This document shows positions 44,014 through 53,211 of a DNA stretch of 64,000 bases, piece after piece. Made by a program: the position numbers and the translations under genes. Numbering within the stretch: the stretch's first letter is position 1; every line of letters begins with the position of its first letter. The notes beneath the pieces are model-generated. The model did not search any database, was not told where the DNA came from, and saw only the letters and a list, made by a program, of their open reading frames with translations. Source of the stretch: an uncultured Holophaga sp. (GTDB lineage: Bacteria; Acidobacteriota; Holophagae; Holophagales; Holophagaceae); assembly GCF_963677305.1 (NCBI RefSeq), contig NZ_OY781925.1, positions 2,630,001 through 2,694,000 on the forward strand, in the 5' to 3' direction.

Positions 44014-45879
44014 TCAGAGCAGGACCCAGAGGAGGAAGCCGACGATGGCCAGGATCACGACCACCAGCAGCACGATCATCCAACGGGGTCCACCCTGCCG
44101 GTCCCCCGGCAGGGTGGGGGCAGGCGCAGGAGAGGGCACCGGAGCGGGTAATCGGGGCGCTGGCGCGACCGGCCCCTGGGAGAAGACCTCCGGCTTGGCC
44201 ACTGGAGCGAAGCGGGAGGCGATGAGGCGCTGCAGGGGTTCCTGGGCCCCCCTGAGCAGGAGGCTCATGAATTCGGCCACCTCATGTTCCGTGGGTTCCC
44301 CTCCCTGGGAGAGGCAGAGGTCCTTGAGCTCGATCTCCAGGGCCCTGGCCGAGGTGTAGCGGAAGTCGAGGTTCTTCTGGAGGGCCTTGTCGAGAATCGC
44401 CACCATCCCCGCGGAGATGTCGGGATTGATGGCACGGATGTCCGTCACCTTGCCGAGGCGGACCTTCTCAAGGACTCCCAGTTCGCTGTCGGCCTGGAAG
44501 CAGCGCTCGCCGGTGAGGAGTTCGAAGAGCACCAACCCCAGGCTGTAAATGTCGGATCGGCTGTCCAGGGACTGGCCGAGGGCCTGCTCAGGGCTCATGT
44601 AGAGCAGCTTGCCCTTGAGGGCTCCGGCCATGGTCTGGGTGCTCTTGGTGGCAGCCTTGGCAATGCCGAAGTCCACCAGCTTCACCGCCCCCTCGCTGGA
44701 GATCAGGATGTTCTGGGGGCTCACATCACGATGGACGAGGCGCAGTTCCTTGTCATCCATGCCCCGCTTGCGGTGAGCATAGTCGAGGGCATTGGCCACC
44801 CGCATCACGACGTAGGCCGCCACCCGCTCAGGAAGGGGAAGGTGGAACTCCCGAACCTTCCGAAGGATGCTCCGGAGGTCCTTGCCGTCCACATATTCCA
44901 TGGCGATGTAGTAGAAGCCCCCGGCCCGCCCCAGGTCGAAGATCTGGACGATGTTCGGGTGGGTGAGCTGGGCAGCCAGCTTGGCCTCATCGATGAACAT
45001 CCGGACGAACTCGTCGTTGTCCGATAGGTGGGGCAGGATCCGCTTGATGGCGACGATCTTCTGGAAGTCGTGGACGCCCCGCTGACGGGCCTTGAAGAGC
45101 TCAGCCATGCCCCCAACGGCGATCTTCTCGAGAAGGTAGTAGTTGCCGAACTCTTCGGGATTCCCCGGCTCCCCGGAGGGCGGGACCAGGGTTGGAGCGG
45201 GGTGGGGGCTGCCGGGCGCATGGGCGGGCATGCCGGGGCGCTCAGCCTCGGGCATGGCGAAGGGATCGCGGATTCCCGAGAAGCCGCTCAGGGTGAAGTC
45301 GTCCGAGAGCGGGGCGGCCTTGGGTGCCACCTGATCGGGGGGGCCCAGCAGGGACTCGAAGAGGTCCGGCAGCCCCTGGGCCTCGGGGACCCCGACCGGC
45401 AGGGGGGCCGGGGAGGTCTGAGGGGGGGCCGGAGTGGGGGTGGCCCGGAGGAAGTCCGGCTCGTCCCCGGCTTCAAGATCGGCCACGATATCCCCGAAGA
45501 GGTCCTCGGAGGTGAACTTGGTGTCTTCCATGGGTACCGGGCCCCGATGGGGCTTCAGGCTCTGGACCCAGCGTTCGGGGCCCGCAAAGGGATCCAGGCG
45601 GCCAGCGGGGCTCCCCAGATCCGGTGCGAGGAGCCCGGGCCCCACCACTAGGTAGGGCAAGCGGGGATCCCGCCCCCTCAGGGTCCGCATGCGGGCGCTG
45701 GCGGCAGGATTGGCCGGAACGGCCACCAGGACGGTATCGGGACGGGAATCCAAGGCGTGCCCGTCCAGGGAACGGCTCTCCACCCATGCCACCTCCCAGC
45801 CTGCAGAGGCGAAGGCCGACTCGAAGGCTGGCGTCCGGAGGGTTCCTCCATCCAGGACCATCAACAGGGGGCGTGGCAT
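44014..45879 (-). CDS. membrane-anchored Ser/Thr protein kinase with receiver-like N-terminus
   Basis: The 621-residue product has a flavodoxin-like, receiver-resembling N-terminus (about 1-110, PRPLLMVLDGGTLRTPAFESAFASAGWEVAWVE) that lacks an obvious phosphoacceptor Asp. A long Pro-rich linker follows. The Hanks-type kinase (about 245-510) carries IAVGGMAELFKA, the VAIK lysine, LVHRDVSPQNILI and KLVDFGIAK. One C-terminal transmembrane helix (MIVLLVVVILAIVGFLLWVLL) is the last element, so the kinase faces the cytoplasm as a tail-anchored protein. The ATG at 45879 was preferred to an in-frame ATG at 45972. Substrates are unknown. Confidence 0.9.
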   Translation of the reverse strand: MPRPLLMVLDGGTLRTPAFESAFASAGWEVAWVESRSLDGHALDSRPDTVLVAVPANPAASARMRTLRGRDPRLPYLVVGPGLLAPDLGSPAGRLDPFAGPERWVQSLKPHRGPVPMEDTKFTSEDLFGDIVADLEAGDEPDFLRATPTPAPPQTSPAPLPVGVPEAQGLPDLFESLLGPPDQVAPKAAPLSDDFTLSGFSGIRDPFAMPEAERPGMPAHAPGSPHPAPTLVPPSGEPGNPEEFGNYYLLEKIAVGGMAELFKARQRGVHDFQKIVAIKRILPHLSDNDEFVRMFIDEAKLAAQLTHPNIVQIFDLGRAGGFYYIAMEYVDGKDLRSILRKVREFHLPLPERVAAYVVMRVANALDYAHRKRGMDDKELRLVHRDVSPQNILISSEGAVKLVDFGIAKAATKSTQTMAGALKGKLLYMSPEQALGQSLDSRSDIYSLGLVLFELLTGERCFQADSELGVLEKVRLGKVTDIRAINPDISAGMVAILDKALQKNLDFRYTSARALEIELKDLCLSQGGEPTEHEVAEFMSLLLRGAQEPLQRLIASRFAPVAKPEVFSQGPVAPAPRLPAPVPSPAPAPTLPGDRQGGPRWMIVLLVVVILAIVGFLLWVLL

Positions 45880-46064
45880 GGCGTCTCTTTTAAGAAATAT
45901 CGATGATACCAACAGGTTGCCCGCAAGGGGACCTCTCCCGCAAGGGCGTAGGCCCTGCGCGGAACCCTGCAAAACGAAGGCTGGCCATTCCGTGCGGATT
46001 GTCGTAGTCTGGCAGACGGCTCCTGAAGAGGAGCGAGATCACGACGAAGGGGGGGATACCTAAC

Positions 46065-46271
46065 ATGCCTTTGGTTAAAGTCAAAGAAGACGAGACGTTC
46101 GAGAACGCGCTCCGTCGCTTCAAGCGCAAGTGCGAGAAGTCTGGCATCATGAGCGAGCTCAAGAAGCGCCAGCACTACGAGAAGCCGAGCGCCAAGCGCA
46201 AGCGGAAGATGCTTGCCGCCCGCAAGAAGACCCTCAAGCGCCTGGCCCAAGAGCGCCGGGTGATGGGTTGA
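46065..46271 (+). CDS. rpsU: 30S ribosomal protein S21
   Basis: The 68-residue basic protein [55 protein letters not shown]... is a clear bS21. It binds the 3' end of 16S rRNA and helps initiation. A GGGGGGA stretch lies 9 bases before the ATG. A strong terminator follows 20 bases after the stop, so it is probably a single-gene transcript. Confidence 0.97.
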   Translation: MPLVKVKEDETFENALRRFKRKCEKSGIMSELKKRQHYEKPSAKRKRKMLAARKKTLKRLAQERRVMG

Positions 46272-46291
46272 TCCCTGTCGTCTAGTAGTCG

Positions 46292-46316
46292 GGGCCCGCT
46301 TCTGCGGGCCCTTTTT
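46292..46316 (+). terminator. rho-independent terminator of rpsU
   Basis: A perfect 8-bp GC-rich stem (GGGCCCGC at 46292-46299, GCGGGCCC at 46304-46311) with loop TTCT is followed by TTTTT (46312-46316). It lies between rpsU and mutS2 and ends 25 bases before the mutS2 start codon. Confidence 0.92.
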
Positions 46317-46341
46317 GCTTATCAGGTTGCAGAATCCAGAC

Positions 46342-48771
46342 ATGAGCCCCGATCTCTCCAGCGAGCTTGAAGCCATCGAGTTTCCCACCCTGTGCAGGCT
46401 GGTGGCGGGAGGAGCCCGGACCCGGCAGGGGCGGGATGTCCTCGGCAGGCTGGGTCCCTGGGATGGCCGTGCGCCCCTCCGCCGTCTCCGGCAGCGGGAG
46501 CTGGGGCCCCTCTGGGAGCAGCATCCGGCCAGCCTGCCCGTGGTGGCCTTCGACGAGGCGGCGGACGAGCTGCTCAGTCCCGCGGGCTGGCCCCAGCCCG
46601 AACACTGGCGCCAGCTCCGGGAAGGTCTGGCCGCCATGGACCGGCTGTTGAAGGCCACCGCGGCCCTGGTCTGGCCGATGGAGACCCCGGTGGAACCCGG
46701 GACCCATCCCGAGATCGACCTTCTCCAGATCACGGCCGCCGTGCTGCCGGACCCAGGCCCCATCCAGGAACAGCTGGCACGCTGTTTCACCGAAGAGGGC
46801 GTCCTGGACCCCCTGCGGGTCCCGGCCCTGGCGGAACTCCACCGAAACCGCCAGCGCTGCTACCAAGCGGTCCAACAGAGGCTCCAGAAGCTGCTGCGGG
46901 AGGTGCCCGAGGCCTTCCAGGAGATGAACATCGTGGAGCGGAACGGGCGCTTCTGCCTGCCGGTGCGGACCGAACGGCGGGGCTCGGTGCCGGGGCTGGT
47001 GCTGGACCGCTCCTCCAGCGGGGCCACGGTCTTCCTGGAACCCTTCGAAGTGGTCCAGGCCAACAACGATCTGGTGGAAGCCGAGGCCGAATATGCCCAG
47101 GCCGTGACAGCATTCCTCCGGGAGCTGCTGGAGCAGCTCAGGGCCCGCCGTCCGGACTTCATCGCCTGGCAGGCCTTCCAGGGCGAGGTGGACGAGATCC
47201 TGGCTCTGCTCCGCTGGCAGCGCCTCTGCGAGGGTCTGCTGCCCGACCTGGGTGAGTCCCGCTTCCACCTGCTGGAGGGACGCCACCCCCTGCTCCTTCC
47301 GGCGGTCCGCTCCGCCCTGGACCTGGAGGCCCTGGGCCACGACGCGGTCCCCCTCAGCCTGGAGCTGGACCAGACCCGGCCTGGCTTGGTGATCTCCGGG
47401 TCCAACACCGGTGGCAAGACCGTGGTGCTGAAGACCGTGGGGCTTCTGGCCACCCTGGCCCAGTCCGGCTGCGCCATCCCCGCCCGTCCGGGTACCGAAA
47501 TCCCGCGCCTCTCGACCCTCCACGCCGACATCGGCGACCACCAGACCCTGATCGGGAGCCTGAGCACCTTCTCCAGCCACATCCTCCACCTGAAGCGGAT
47601 CCTCGGGCAGGCCAAGAGCGGCGGTCTGGTGCTCCTGGATGAGCTGGGCACCGGCACCGACCCCCGGGAGGGCGCAGCCCTGGGCATCGCCCTGCTCCAG
47701 GCCCTCTCGCGCCGGAAGTGCTGGGTCCTCTGCTCCACCCACCTGGGCGATATCAGCCAGTGGGCCCTGCGCCACGAGCGCTTCCAGAACGCCTCGGTGC
47801 AGTTCGACGAGGAGCGGCTCGCCCCCACCTACCGGCTGTTGGTGGGTATGCCGGGTCAGAGCCGGGCCCTGACCATCGCCTCCAAGTTGGGCCTGCCCGC
47901 CTTCATCCTGGAACACGCAGAGAAGGTGCTGGGGCGCCGCGAGCAGGACTGGCGGGACTTCCTGCGCCAGCTGGAGGCCGAGCGCACCCGCCTCCTGGAG
48001 GAGTCCGACGAGCTGGCCCGCCAGCAGGCGGCCATGGAGAAGGACCGGCGGATCCTCGCAGAGCGGGAGGAGGCCCTGCGGAACCAGCAGGAGAAGTTCC
48101 AACGGGACTCGAAAGAGAAGCTGCAGCGCGTTCTCGACTTCGTGGACCACGAATCCAGGCGCCTGGTGAAGGAGCTGAAGGAGAAGCAACGGCAGACGGA
48201 GATCCAGAACCCGGACCGGATCGGTACGGAGACCCGCGAACGGGTGAAGACCATCGAGCAGATCGCCCGGACGGAGATGGCCCCCCTGGCCGCCCCCATC
48301 CGGCCCCGGACCGAGGTGGCCGAGCTCAGGGTCGGCGGCTGGGCCCGCCATCGGGGGTTGGGGGTGGAGGGCCGGGTGCTCACGCTCAAGGGGGACCGGG
48401 TCACCCTCCAGAGCGCCCAGGGCCGCCGGCTGGAGGCCAGGGCCGGAGAGCTGGAGCCGATCTTCCGGGCCGAGGCGGAACAGGCCCAACGTCAGGGCAA
48501 GGTCCGGGTGAGGGCCGAGAGCCTCTCCATCGAGAGCGAGCTGAACCTCATCGGTCGGGCCTCCGACGACATCGACTACGAGGTGCACCGATTCGTGGAG
48601 GAGGCCCTGGCCTCCGGGGCCCGCTTCATCCGGATCGTGCACGGTCAGGGAACCGGCAGGCTCAAGGCAGCGGTGCGCTCAGCCCTCGGGGGCCATCCCT
48701 CCATCGCGAGGGTCGAAGACGCCCCCCAGGCCCAGGGGGGCTCGGGCGCGACGGTCATCACCCTCAAGTAG
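46342..48771 (+). CDS. mutS2: endonuclease MutS2 (Smr-domain MutS homologue)
   Basis: MutS2 acts in recombination control and ribosome rescue. The 809-residue product lacks the MutS mismatch-binding domain. It has the MutS core and ATPase (GSNTGGKTVVLKTVGLLA, LVLLDELGTGTDPREGAALGIALLQ, STHLGDI), a long coiled coil (about residues 525-640), and a C-terminal Smr nuclease domain (HRFVEEALASGARFIRIVHGQGTGRLKAAVRSAL). The ATG at 46342 is preferred over an in-frame TTG at 46315 that lies in the terminator T-tract. It converges with the histidine kinase, overlapping by 8 bases. Confidence 0.94.
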   Translation: MSPDLSSELEAIEFPTLCRLVAGGARTRQGRDVLGRLGPWDGRAPLRRLRQRELGPLWEQHPASLPVVAFDEAADELLSPAGWPQPEHWRQLREGLAAMDRLLKATAALVWPMETPVEPGTHPEIDLLQITAAVLPDPGPIQEQLARCFTEEGVLDPLRVPALAELHRNRQRCYQAVQQRLQKLLREVPEAFQEMNIVERNGRFCLPVRTERRGSVPGLVLDRSSSGATVFLEPFEVVQANNDLVEAEAEYAQAVTAFLRELLEQLRARRPDFIAWQAFQGEVDEILALLRWQRLCEGLLPDLGESRFHLLEGRHPLLLPAVRSALDLEALGHDAVPLSLELDQTRPGLVISGSNTGGKTVVLKTVGLLATLAQSGCAIPARPGTEIPRLSTLHADIGDHQTLIGSLSTFSSHILHLKRILGQAKSGGLVLLDELGTGTDPREGAALGIALLQALSRRKCWVLCSTHLGDISQWALRHERFQNASVQFDEERLAPTYRLLVGMPGQSRALTIASKLGLPAFILEHAEKVLGRREQDWRDFLRQLEAERTRLLEESDELARQQAAMEKDRRILAEREEALRNQQEKFQRDSKEKLQRVLDFVDHESRRLVKELKEKQRQTEIQNPDRIGTETRERVKTIEQIARTEMAPLAAPIRPRTEVAELRVGGWARHRGLGVEGRVLTLKGDRVTLQSAQGRRLEARAGELEPIFRAEAEQAQRQGKVRVRAESLSIESELNLIGRASDDIDYEVHRFVEEALASGARFIRIVHGQGTGRLKAAVRSALGGHPSIARVEDAPQAQGGSGATVITLK

Positions 48772-50689
48772 GGGGGAGGATCCCCGCCAGGAGCCCGGCC
48801 AGAGCACGGATATCCACGGGCTTGTGGAGCAGGGCCGCTGGTCCGTCGGCGTGCTCTCCCAGCCCGTCCATGTCCTGGCAGAAACCAGTCATGAGGATCA
48901 CCGGAATCTCATTGCCCGTCTCCCGCAGGTTCTGCAGCAGCTCCAGCCCGGTGAGTTCGGGCATCGTCATGTCCGAGATCACCAGATCGAAGCCGTGCCC
49001 GCTCAGGGAGAGGGCGTCCAGGGCCATGGGGCTGGAGTTGAACACGGCGGCCTCATAGCCGAGGCTCTCCAGGATCTCCCGCATGAGTTCCCCCACGGCC
49101 ACTTCGTCATCCACCACCAGGATCCGCCCTCTCCCCGGGGCGGGCGGCCCCGCAGCCATGGGAGCATCCACCACCTGACTCTCCAGGGCAGGCACCAGGA
49201 CGATGAAGGTGGTGCCGCGCCCCTGCCTGCTCTCCACTTCGATGGCCCCGCCCATGCCATGGACGATCCCATGGACGATAGAGAGGCCCAGACCGGTCCC
49301 CTCCCCAGGCCTCCGGGTGGTGAAGAAAGGGAGGAAGGCCCGCTTCAGGGTCTGGGCATCCATGCCGCAGCCCGTGTCCGACACCTGGAGGCGGAGGTAG
49401 GGCCCCGGCGGGAGCTGACGGCCTTGGATGCAGACCGTGGCCGTCAGCTCCATCCGGTCCAGGGAGATCTCCAGGTTCCCCCCCTTCTCCCGCATGGCCT
49501 GGAAGGCGTTGGTGCAGAGATTCATCACCACTTGGTGGAGTTGCCCTGGGTCCGCCCACACCAGGGTGTCGCCGGGCTGGATCCGGCTGCGGATGGCGAT
49601 GGTCCTGGGAATGCCGGCCCGCAGGAGCTTGAGGGCCTCCTTCGCGATGGCACCGAAGGGTACCGGCCGCCTGGGCTGCTCCCCCCGCCGACTGAAGGCC
49701 AGGATCTGCTCCACCAAACCGGCCGCCCGACGCCCCGCCGCCATGACCTCCTGGAGGTATCTCTCGATCTTCTCGTTCCCGGAGCTGCTCATCATGGCCA
49801 TCTCGGCATAACCCAGGAGGGGCGTCAGGAGGTTGTTGAAGTCATGGGCGATGCCCCCGGCGAGCACACCGATGGCCTCCATGCGCTGGGAGTGCCGGAG
49901 CTGGGCCTCCAGCTCCATCTCCCGGCTCACATCCTTGGAGTCGATGACCGCGTAGAGCACCCGTCCCTCCTCATCCCGGACGGGAGAGAAGGTCGAAAGG
50001 ACTTCGCAGGTGCCCCCGTCGGCCCGACGGTACTGGATGTTCCCTTTCCAGACCTCGCCAGCCAGGAGGCGGCGCCAGAGGTCCTTGTAGAAGACCCTGT
50101 CCTGCTCCGGGCTGCCCAGGCAGGCAATGTGGGAGCCGAGGAGAGACTCAAGGCTGTAGCCCGTGAGCTCCCGGGTTGCGGGGTTGGCGTAGAGGATCCG
50201 ACCCTGGACATCGACCATGATGATGGAGTCAAAGGACTGCTCGATGGCCACCGAGAGCCGCCCGGAGTCGAGCTCGGTCCGCCGCCAGTCCGTGACATCC
50301 CGGAAGACCCCGAGGGTGCCCTGCCGGGTGCCCTCGGGCCCCAGACAGGGGGAGGTCCTGAGGAGGAGATGCCGGGACTTGCCCCCCGGACACCGGATCT
50401 GCAGTTCGTGGACACCGCGCTGCTCCAGGAGCTCCCAGGCCTCAAGATCCTCATCGGAAGAGCGGCGCCCAGGGAGCAGGAAGTCCTGTAACCTCCGTCC
50501 ATGCAAGGTCCCGGGCTGGACTCCGAAGAGTGCCTCCAACTCGGGAGAAACGGCCAGGAAGCCCCCCGCGCCGTCGAAGTGGGCCATACCCTCCGAAGGC
50601 ATGCCCAGCAGAGAAAGCAGCCCCCGCTCCGGACTGAAGCGACGATTGCCAGTCCGGGGGACCCGGAGCAGATTCAGGACGTCATCCAC
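48764..50689 (-). CDS. PAS-domain hybrid histidine kinase with C-terminal receiver
   Basis: Two PAS domains (MAHFDGAGGFLAVSPELEALFGV and AIEQSFDSIIMVDVQGRILYANPATRELTGYSLESLLG) precede a HisKA domain with the phosphorylated His (MEAIGVLAGGIAHDFNNLLTPLLGY). HATPase_c (HQVVMNLCTNAFQAM, DTGCGMD, GTGLGLSIVHGIVHGMGG) and a receiver (RILVVDDEVAVGELMREIL ... DLVISDMTMPELTGLELL) follow. There are no transmembrane helices, so it is probably a cytoplasmic sensor. The start is uncertain: GTG at 50689 has AGAGG 7 bases upstream, while an in-frame ATG lies at 50914. No dedicated output regulator is adjacent. It is divergent from the hydrogenase operon. Confidence 0.88.
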   Translation of the reverse strand: MDDVLNLLRVPRTGNRRFSPERGLLSLLGMPSEGMAHFDGAGGFLAVSPELEALFGVQPGTLHGRRLQDFLLPGRRSSDEDLEAWELLEQRGVHELQIRCPGGKSRHLLLRTSPCLGPEGTRQGTLGVFRDVTDWRRTELDSGRLSVAIEQSFDSIIMVDVQGRILYANPATRELTGYSLESLLGSHIACLGSPEQDRVFYKDLWRRLLAGEVWKGNIQYRRADGGTCEVLSTFSPVRDEEGRVLYAVIDSKDVSREMELEAQLRHSQRMEAIGVLAGGIAHDFNNLLTPLLGYAEMAMMSSSGNEKIERYLQEVMAAGRRAAGLVEQILAFSRRGEQPRRPVPFGAIAKEALKLLRAGIPRTIAIRSRIQPGDTLVWADPGQLHQVVMNLCTNAFQAMREKGGNLEISLDRMELTATVCIQGRQLPPGPYLRLQVSDTGCGMDAQTLKRAFLPFFTTRRPGEGTGLGLSIVHGIVHGMGGAIEVESRQGRGTTFIVLVPALESQVVDAPMAAGPPAPGRGRILVVDDEVAVGELMREILESLGYEAAVFNSSPMALDALSLSGHGFDLVISDMTMPELTGLELLQNLRETGNEIPVILMTGFCQDMDGLGEHADGPAALLHKPVDIRALAGLLAGILPPT

Positions 50690-50845
50690 AGCGATGCCTC
50701 TGGACAGGACCGGAAGACAAGGATGGAAAGCGAAGCGGACCCAGGGGACCCGGAATGTGTCCTTCACAATAGGTCCGGCGCCCCATGCCGCAAGGGGCAG
50801 CTGGAGGGCGCCTGCTCCGTCCGGAGATCCAAGCGGCTTGAGCCG

Positions 50846-50932
50846 TTGACTTTCCCCCCGGACATGTAAACTTGGGTTAGTCCAGCCAGGGGCCATCGCC
50901 CCATAGAGCGTCAAGAGGTGCCTCGGGCACCT
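50846..50932 (+). promoter_or_regulatory. upstream region of the hydrogenase operon
   Basis: TTGACT (50846-50851) and TAAACT (50867-50872) resemble a sigma-70 promoter but are only 15 bases apart. Downstream, a 7-bp hairpin with a TCG loop (AGGTGCC at 50916-50922, GGCACCT at 50926-50932) lies in the putative leader. No Rex-type operator was found. The assignment is tentative. Confidence 0.3.
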
Positions 50933-51005
50933 TTACTGTTGATGGATGCATTCGATACCAGAATATCGATTCCCCCTTCACATTTGTACCGACCCTGGAG
51001 CCAAG

Positions 51006-53183
51006 ATGCCGAACCCCGTGATGGACTTCTTCGATGCCCTCACCCAACGGACCCAGGCCACCCTGGAGGAGAGAGGGGATGCCCGCAAGACCGTGATCCA
51101 GATCGGCTCAGCCACCTGTGAGCACGCTGCGGGCTCCATGGAGGTGATGGAAGAGTTCGGCAAGCATATCCAGGCCTCCGGACGGGATGATGTGGTCATC
51201 CACAAGACGGGCTGTACCGGGCGCTGCAGCAAGGAGCCCATCGTGGGCGTCTCGGTCCCCGGACTGCCCCCCGTCAAATACGAGCGAGTCAATCGGGAGA
51301 TCGTCCACAAGATCTTCACCCAGCACATTCAGAAGGGCGCCCCCTTGACCGAGCACGCCCTGGACCACTCCCTGGACCGGGCCTACACCTATGAGTTCGT
51401 CTTCTGCGAGGGCGTCCGCTGCTCCCGGGTAAAGGGGCTCAAGGCACAGTTCGAGGAGCTGCTGCCGACCTATACATCCCCAGAACGCCCGGTCCGCATC
51501 AGCACCCACGGCTGCTTCGGCACCTGTGCAGAGGGCGGGCAGGAGCACAGCGCCTTCGTCCTGGTCCGCCCCTCCAAGGTGGTCTACCGGGTCAAGGGGC
51601 GCGAGGACTTGGAGTTGATCCTGAAAGAGCACCTCCAGGCTGGAAGGATCGTCGAGTCCCTGCGGGTGGCCCGCAAGCCCATCTCCCAGGACTTCTTTGA
51701 CCTCTATGCCGATGTGAACTTCTTCAGTGCCCAGAACCGCATCGCCATGCGGAACAGCGGCATCGTCAACCCCGAGAGCCTGGAGGACTACATCAGCCTG
51801 GGGGGCTTCAAGGCCCTGGCCACTGTCCTCTCCAAGGGCGATCCCGAGTGGGTCATCAATGAAGTCCTCAAGGCCAGGCTCCGGGGGCGCGGAGGTGGCG
51901 GCTTCATGACAGGCCTGAAATGGCGCGCCGCCACCCAGAACGCGGAGACGACCCGGTACCTCATCTGCAACGGGGATGAAGGCGATCCGGGGGCCTTCAT
52001 GGACCGGGGCATGCTTGAATCCGATCCCTTCAGTGTCATGGAGGGCATGATCATCGGCGCCTACGCCATCCAGGCCTGCAGGGGCTTCTACTACATCCGC
52101 GCCGAGTACCCGCTGGCCATCCGGCGCATCCAGAACGCCATCGATCTTTGCCGGCAGGCTGGCCTGCTGGGCGAGGACATCATGGGCTCAGGCTGGAGCT
52201 TCGACTTGGAGATCCGCCTGGGTGCAGGCGCTTTCGTCTGCGGTGAGGAGACCGCCCTGATCCGCTCCATCGAAGGCGAGCGCGGCCAACCCAAGGTCCG
52301 CCCCCCCTTCCCCACCACCCGGGGCCTCTGGGGCAAACCCACCTGCATCAACAACGTGGAGACCTTCGCCAACATCACCGCCATCATCAACTACGGTGGC
52401 GACTGGTTCGCCCAGGTGGGCACGGAGGAGTCCGGCGGAACCAAGGTCTTCGCGTTGGCAGGCAAGGTCAAGCACACCGGCTTGGTGGAGGTGCCCCTGG
52501 GCACCCCCCTGAAGGAGGTTGTCTTCGGCATCGGTGGCGGCGTCCAAGACGACAAGGCCCTCAAAGCCATCCAGACGGGTGGCCCGGCGGGGGGCTTCAT
52601 CCCCGCCTCCATGGAGAACCTGCCGGTGGACTTCGGTCCCCTGGCCAAGGAAGGCTCCATCATGGGCTCCGGTGGCATGATCGTCCTCTCGGAAGAGGAC
52701 TGCATGGTGGACATCTCCAAGTTCTACCTCTCCTTCACCCAGGAAGAGAGCTGCGGCAAGTGCACCCCCTGCCGGGAGGGCACAACCCGCATGCTGGAGA
52801 TCCTGGAGAAGATCACCAGCGGCAAGGCCACCCTGGAGGATCTGGACAAACTGGAGCGGCTCGCCAAGCTCTGCCAGCGCACGGCCCTCTGCGGCCTCGG
52901 CCGGGCGGCGCCGAACCCCATCCTCAGCTCCCTGAAGCACTTCCGGGACGAGTACGTCGAACACATCGTGGACAAGACCTGCCGCGCCAAGAAGTGCGTC
53001 GCCCTGGTCCACTACGAGATCGACCCGGGACTCTGCATTGGCTGCACCGTCTGCGCCCGCAATTGCCCCACAGAGGCCATCAGCGGGAACCGGAAGGAGC
53101 CCCATGTCATCGACCAGAACCGCTGCGTGAAGTGCGGCCAGTGTTTCGAGGTCTGCCGCTTCGATGCCGTCGAACGCAAGTAG
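51006..53183 (+). CDS. hydB: trimeric [FeFe] hydrogenase, NADH-binding/flavin subunit HydB
   Basis: This NuoF-like subunit passes electrons between NAD(H) and the hydrogenase. The 725-residue product has two thioredoxin-like ferredoxin modules: residues 30-110 with Cys38, 70, 74, and residues 128-215 with Cys134, 139, 170, 174. The NADH/FMN core follows (RLRGRGGGGFMTGLKW, CNGDEGDPGAFMDRG, GAGAFVCGEETALIRSIEGERGQPKVRPPFP). Next come the N3-type cluster motif ESCGKCTPCREGTTRML and two C-terminal [4Fe-4S] motifs (CIGCTVCARNCP, CVKCGQCFEVC). HydB is usually about 600-630 residues with one such module. The ATG at 51006 has GGAG 5 bases upstream. Confidence 0.93.
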   Translation: MPNPVMDFFDALTQRTQATLEERGDARKTVIQIGSATCEHAAGSMEVMEEFGKHIQASGRDDVVIHKTGCTGRCSKEPIVGVSVPGLPPVKYERVNREIVHKIFTQHIQKGAPLTEHALDHSLDRAYTYEFVFCEGVRCSRVKGLKAQFEELLPTYTSPERPVRISTHGCFGTCAEGGQEHSAFVLVRPSKVVYRVKGREDLELILKEHLQAGRIVESLRVARKPISQDFFDLYADVNFFSAQNRIAMRNSGIVNPESLEDYISLGGFKALATVLSKGDPEWVINEVLKARLRGRGGGGFMTGLKWRAATQNAETTRYLICNGDEGDPGAFMDRGMLESDPFSVMEGMIIGAYAIQACRGFYYIRAEYPLAIRRIQNAIDLCRQAGLLGEDIMGSGWSFDLEIRLGAGAFVCGEETALIRSIEGERGQPKVRPPFPTTRGLWGKPTCINNVETFANITAIINYGGDWFAQVGTEESGGTKVFALAGKVKHTGLVEVPLGTPLKEVVFGIGGGVQDDKALKAIQTGGPAGGFIPASMENLPVDFGPLAKEGSIMGSGGMIVLSEEDCMVDISKFYLSFTQEESCGKCTPCREGTTRMLEILEKITSGKATLEDLDKLERLAKLCQRTALCGLGRAAPNPILSSLKHFRDEYVEHIVDKTCRAKKCVALVHYEIDPGLCIGCTVCARNCPTEAISGNRKEPHVIDQNRCVKCGQCFEVCRFDAVERK

Positions 53184-53211
53184 TCCGAACCCAGAGCCCA
53201 GGAAGAGACCG

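Noticed and set aside
46282..48642. 786-residue minus-strand open frame opposite mutS2
   Set aside because: It is a shadow of mutS2, with composition rich in Gly, Leu, Gln and His and no domain.
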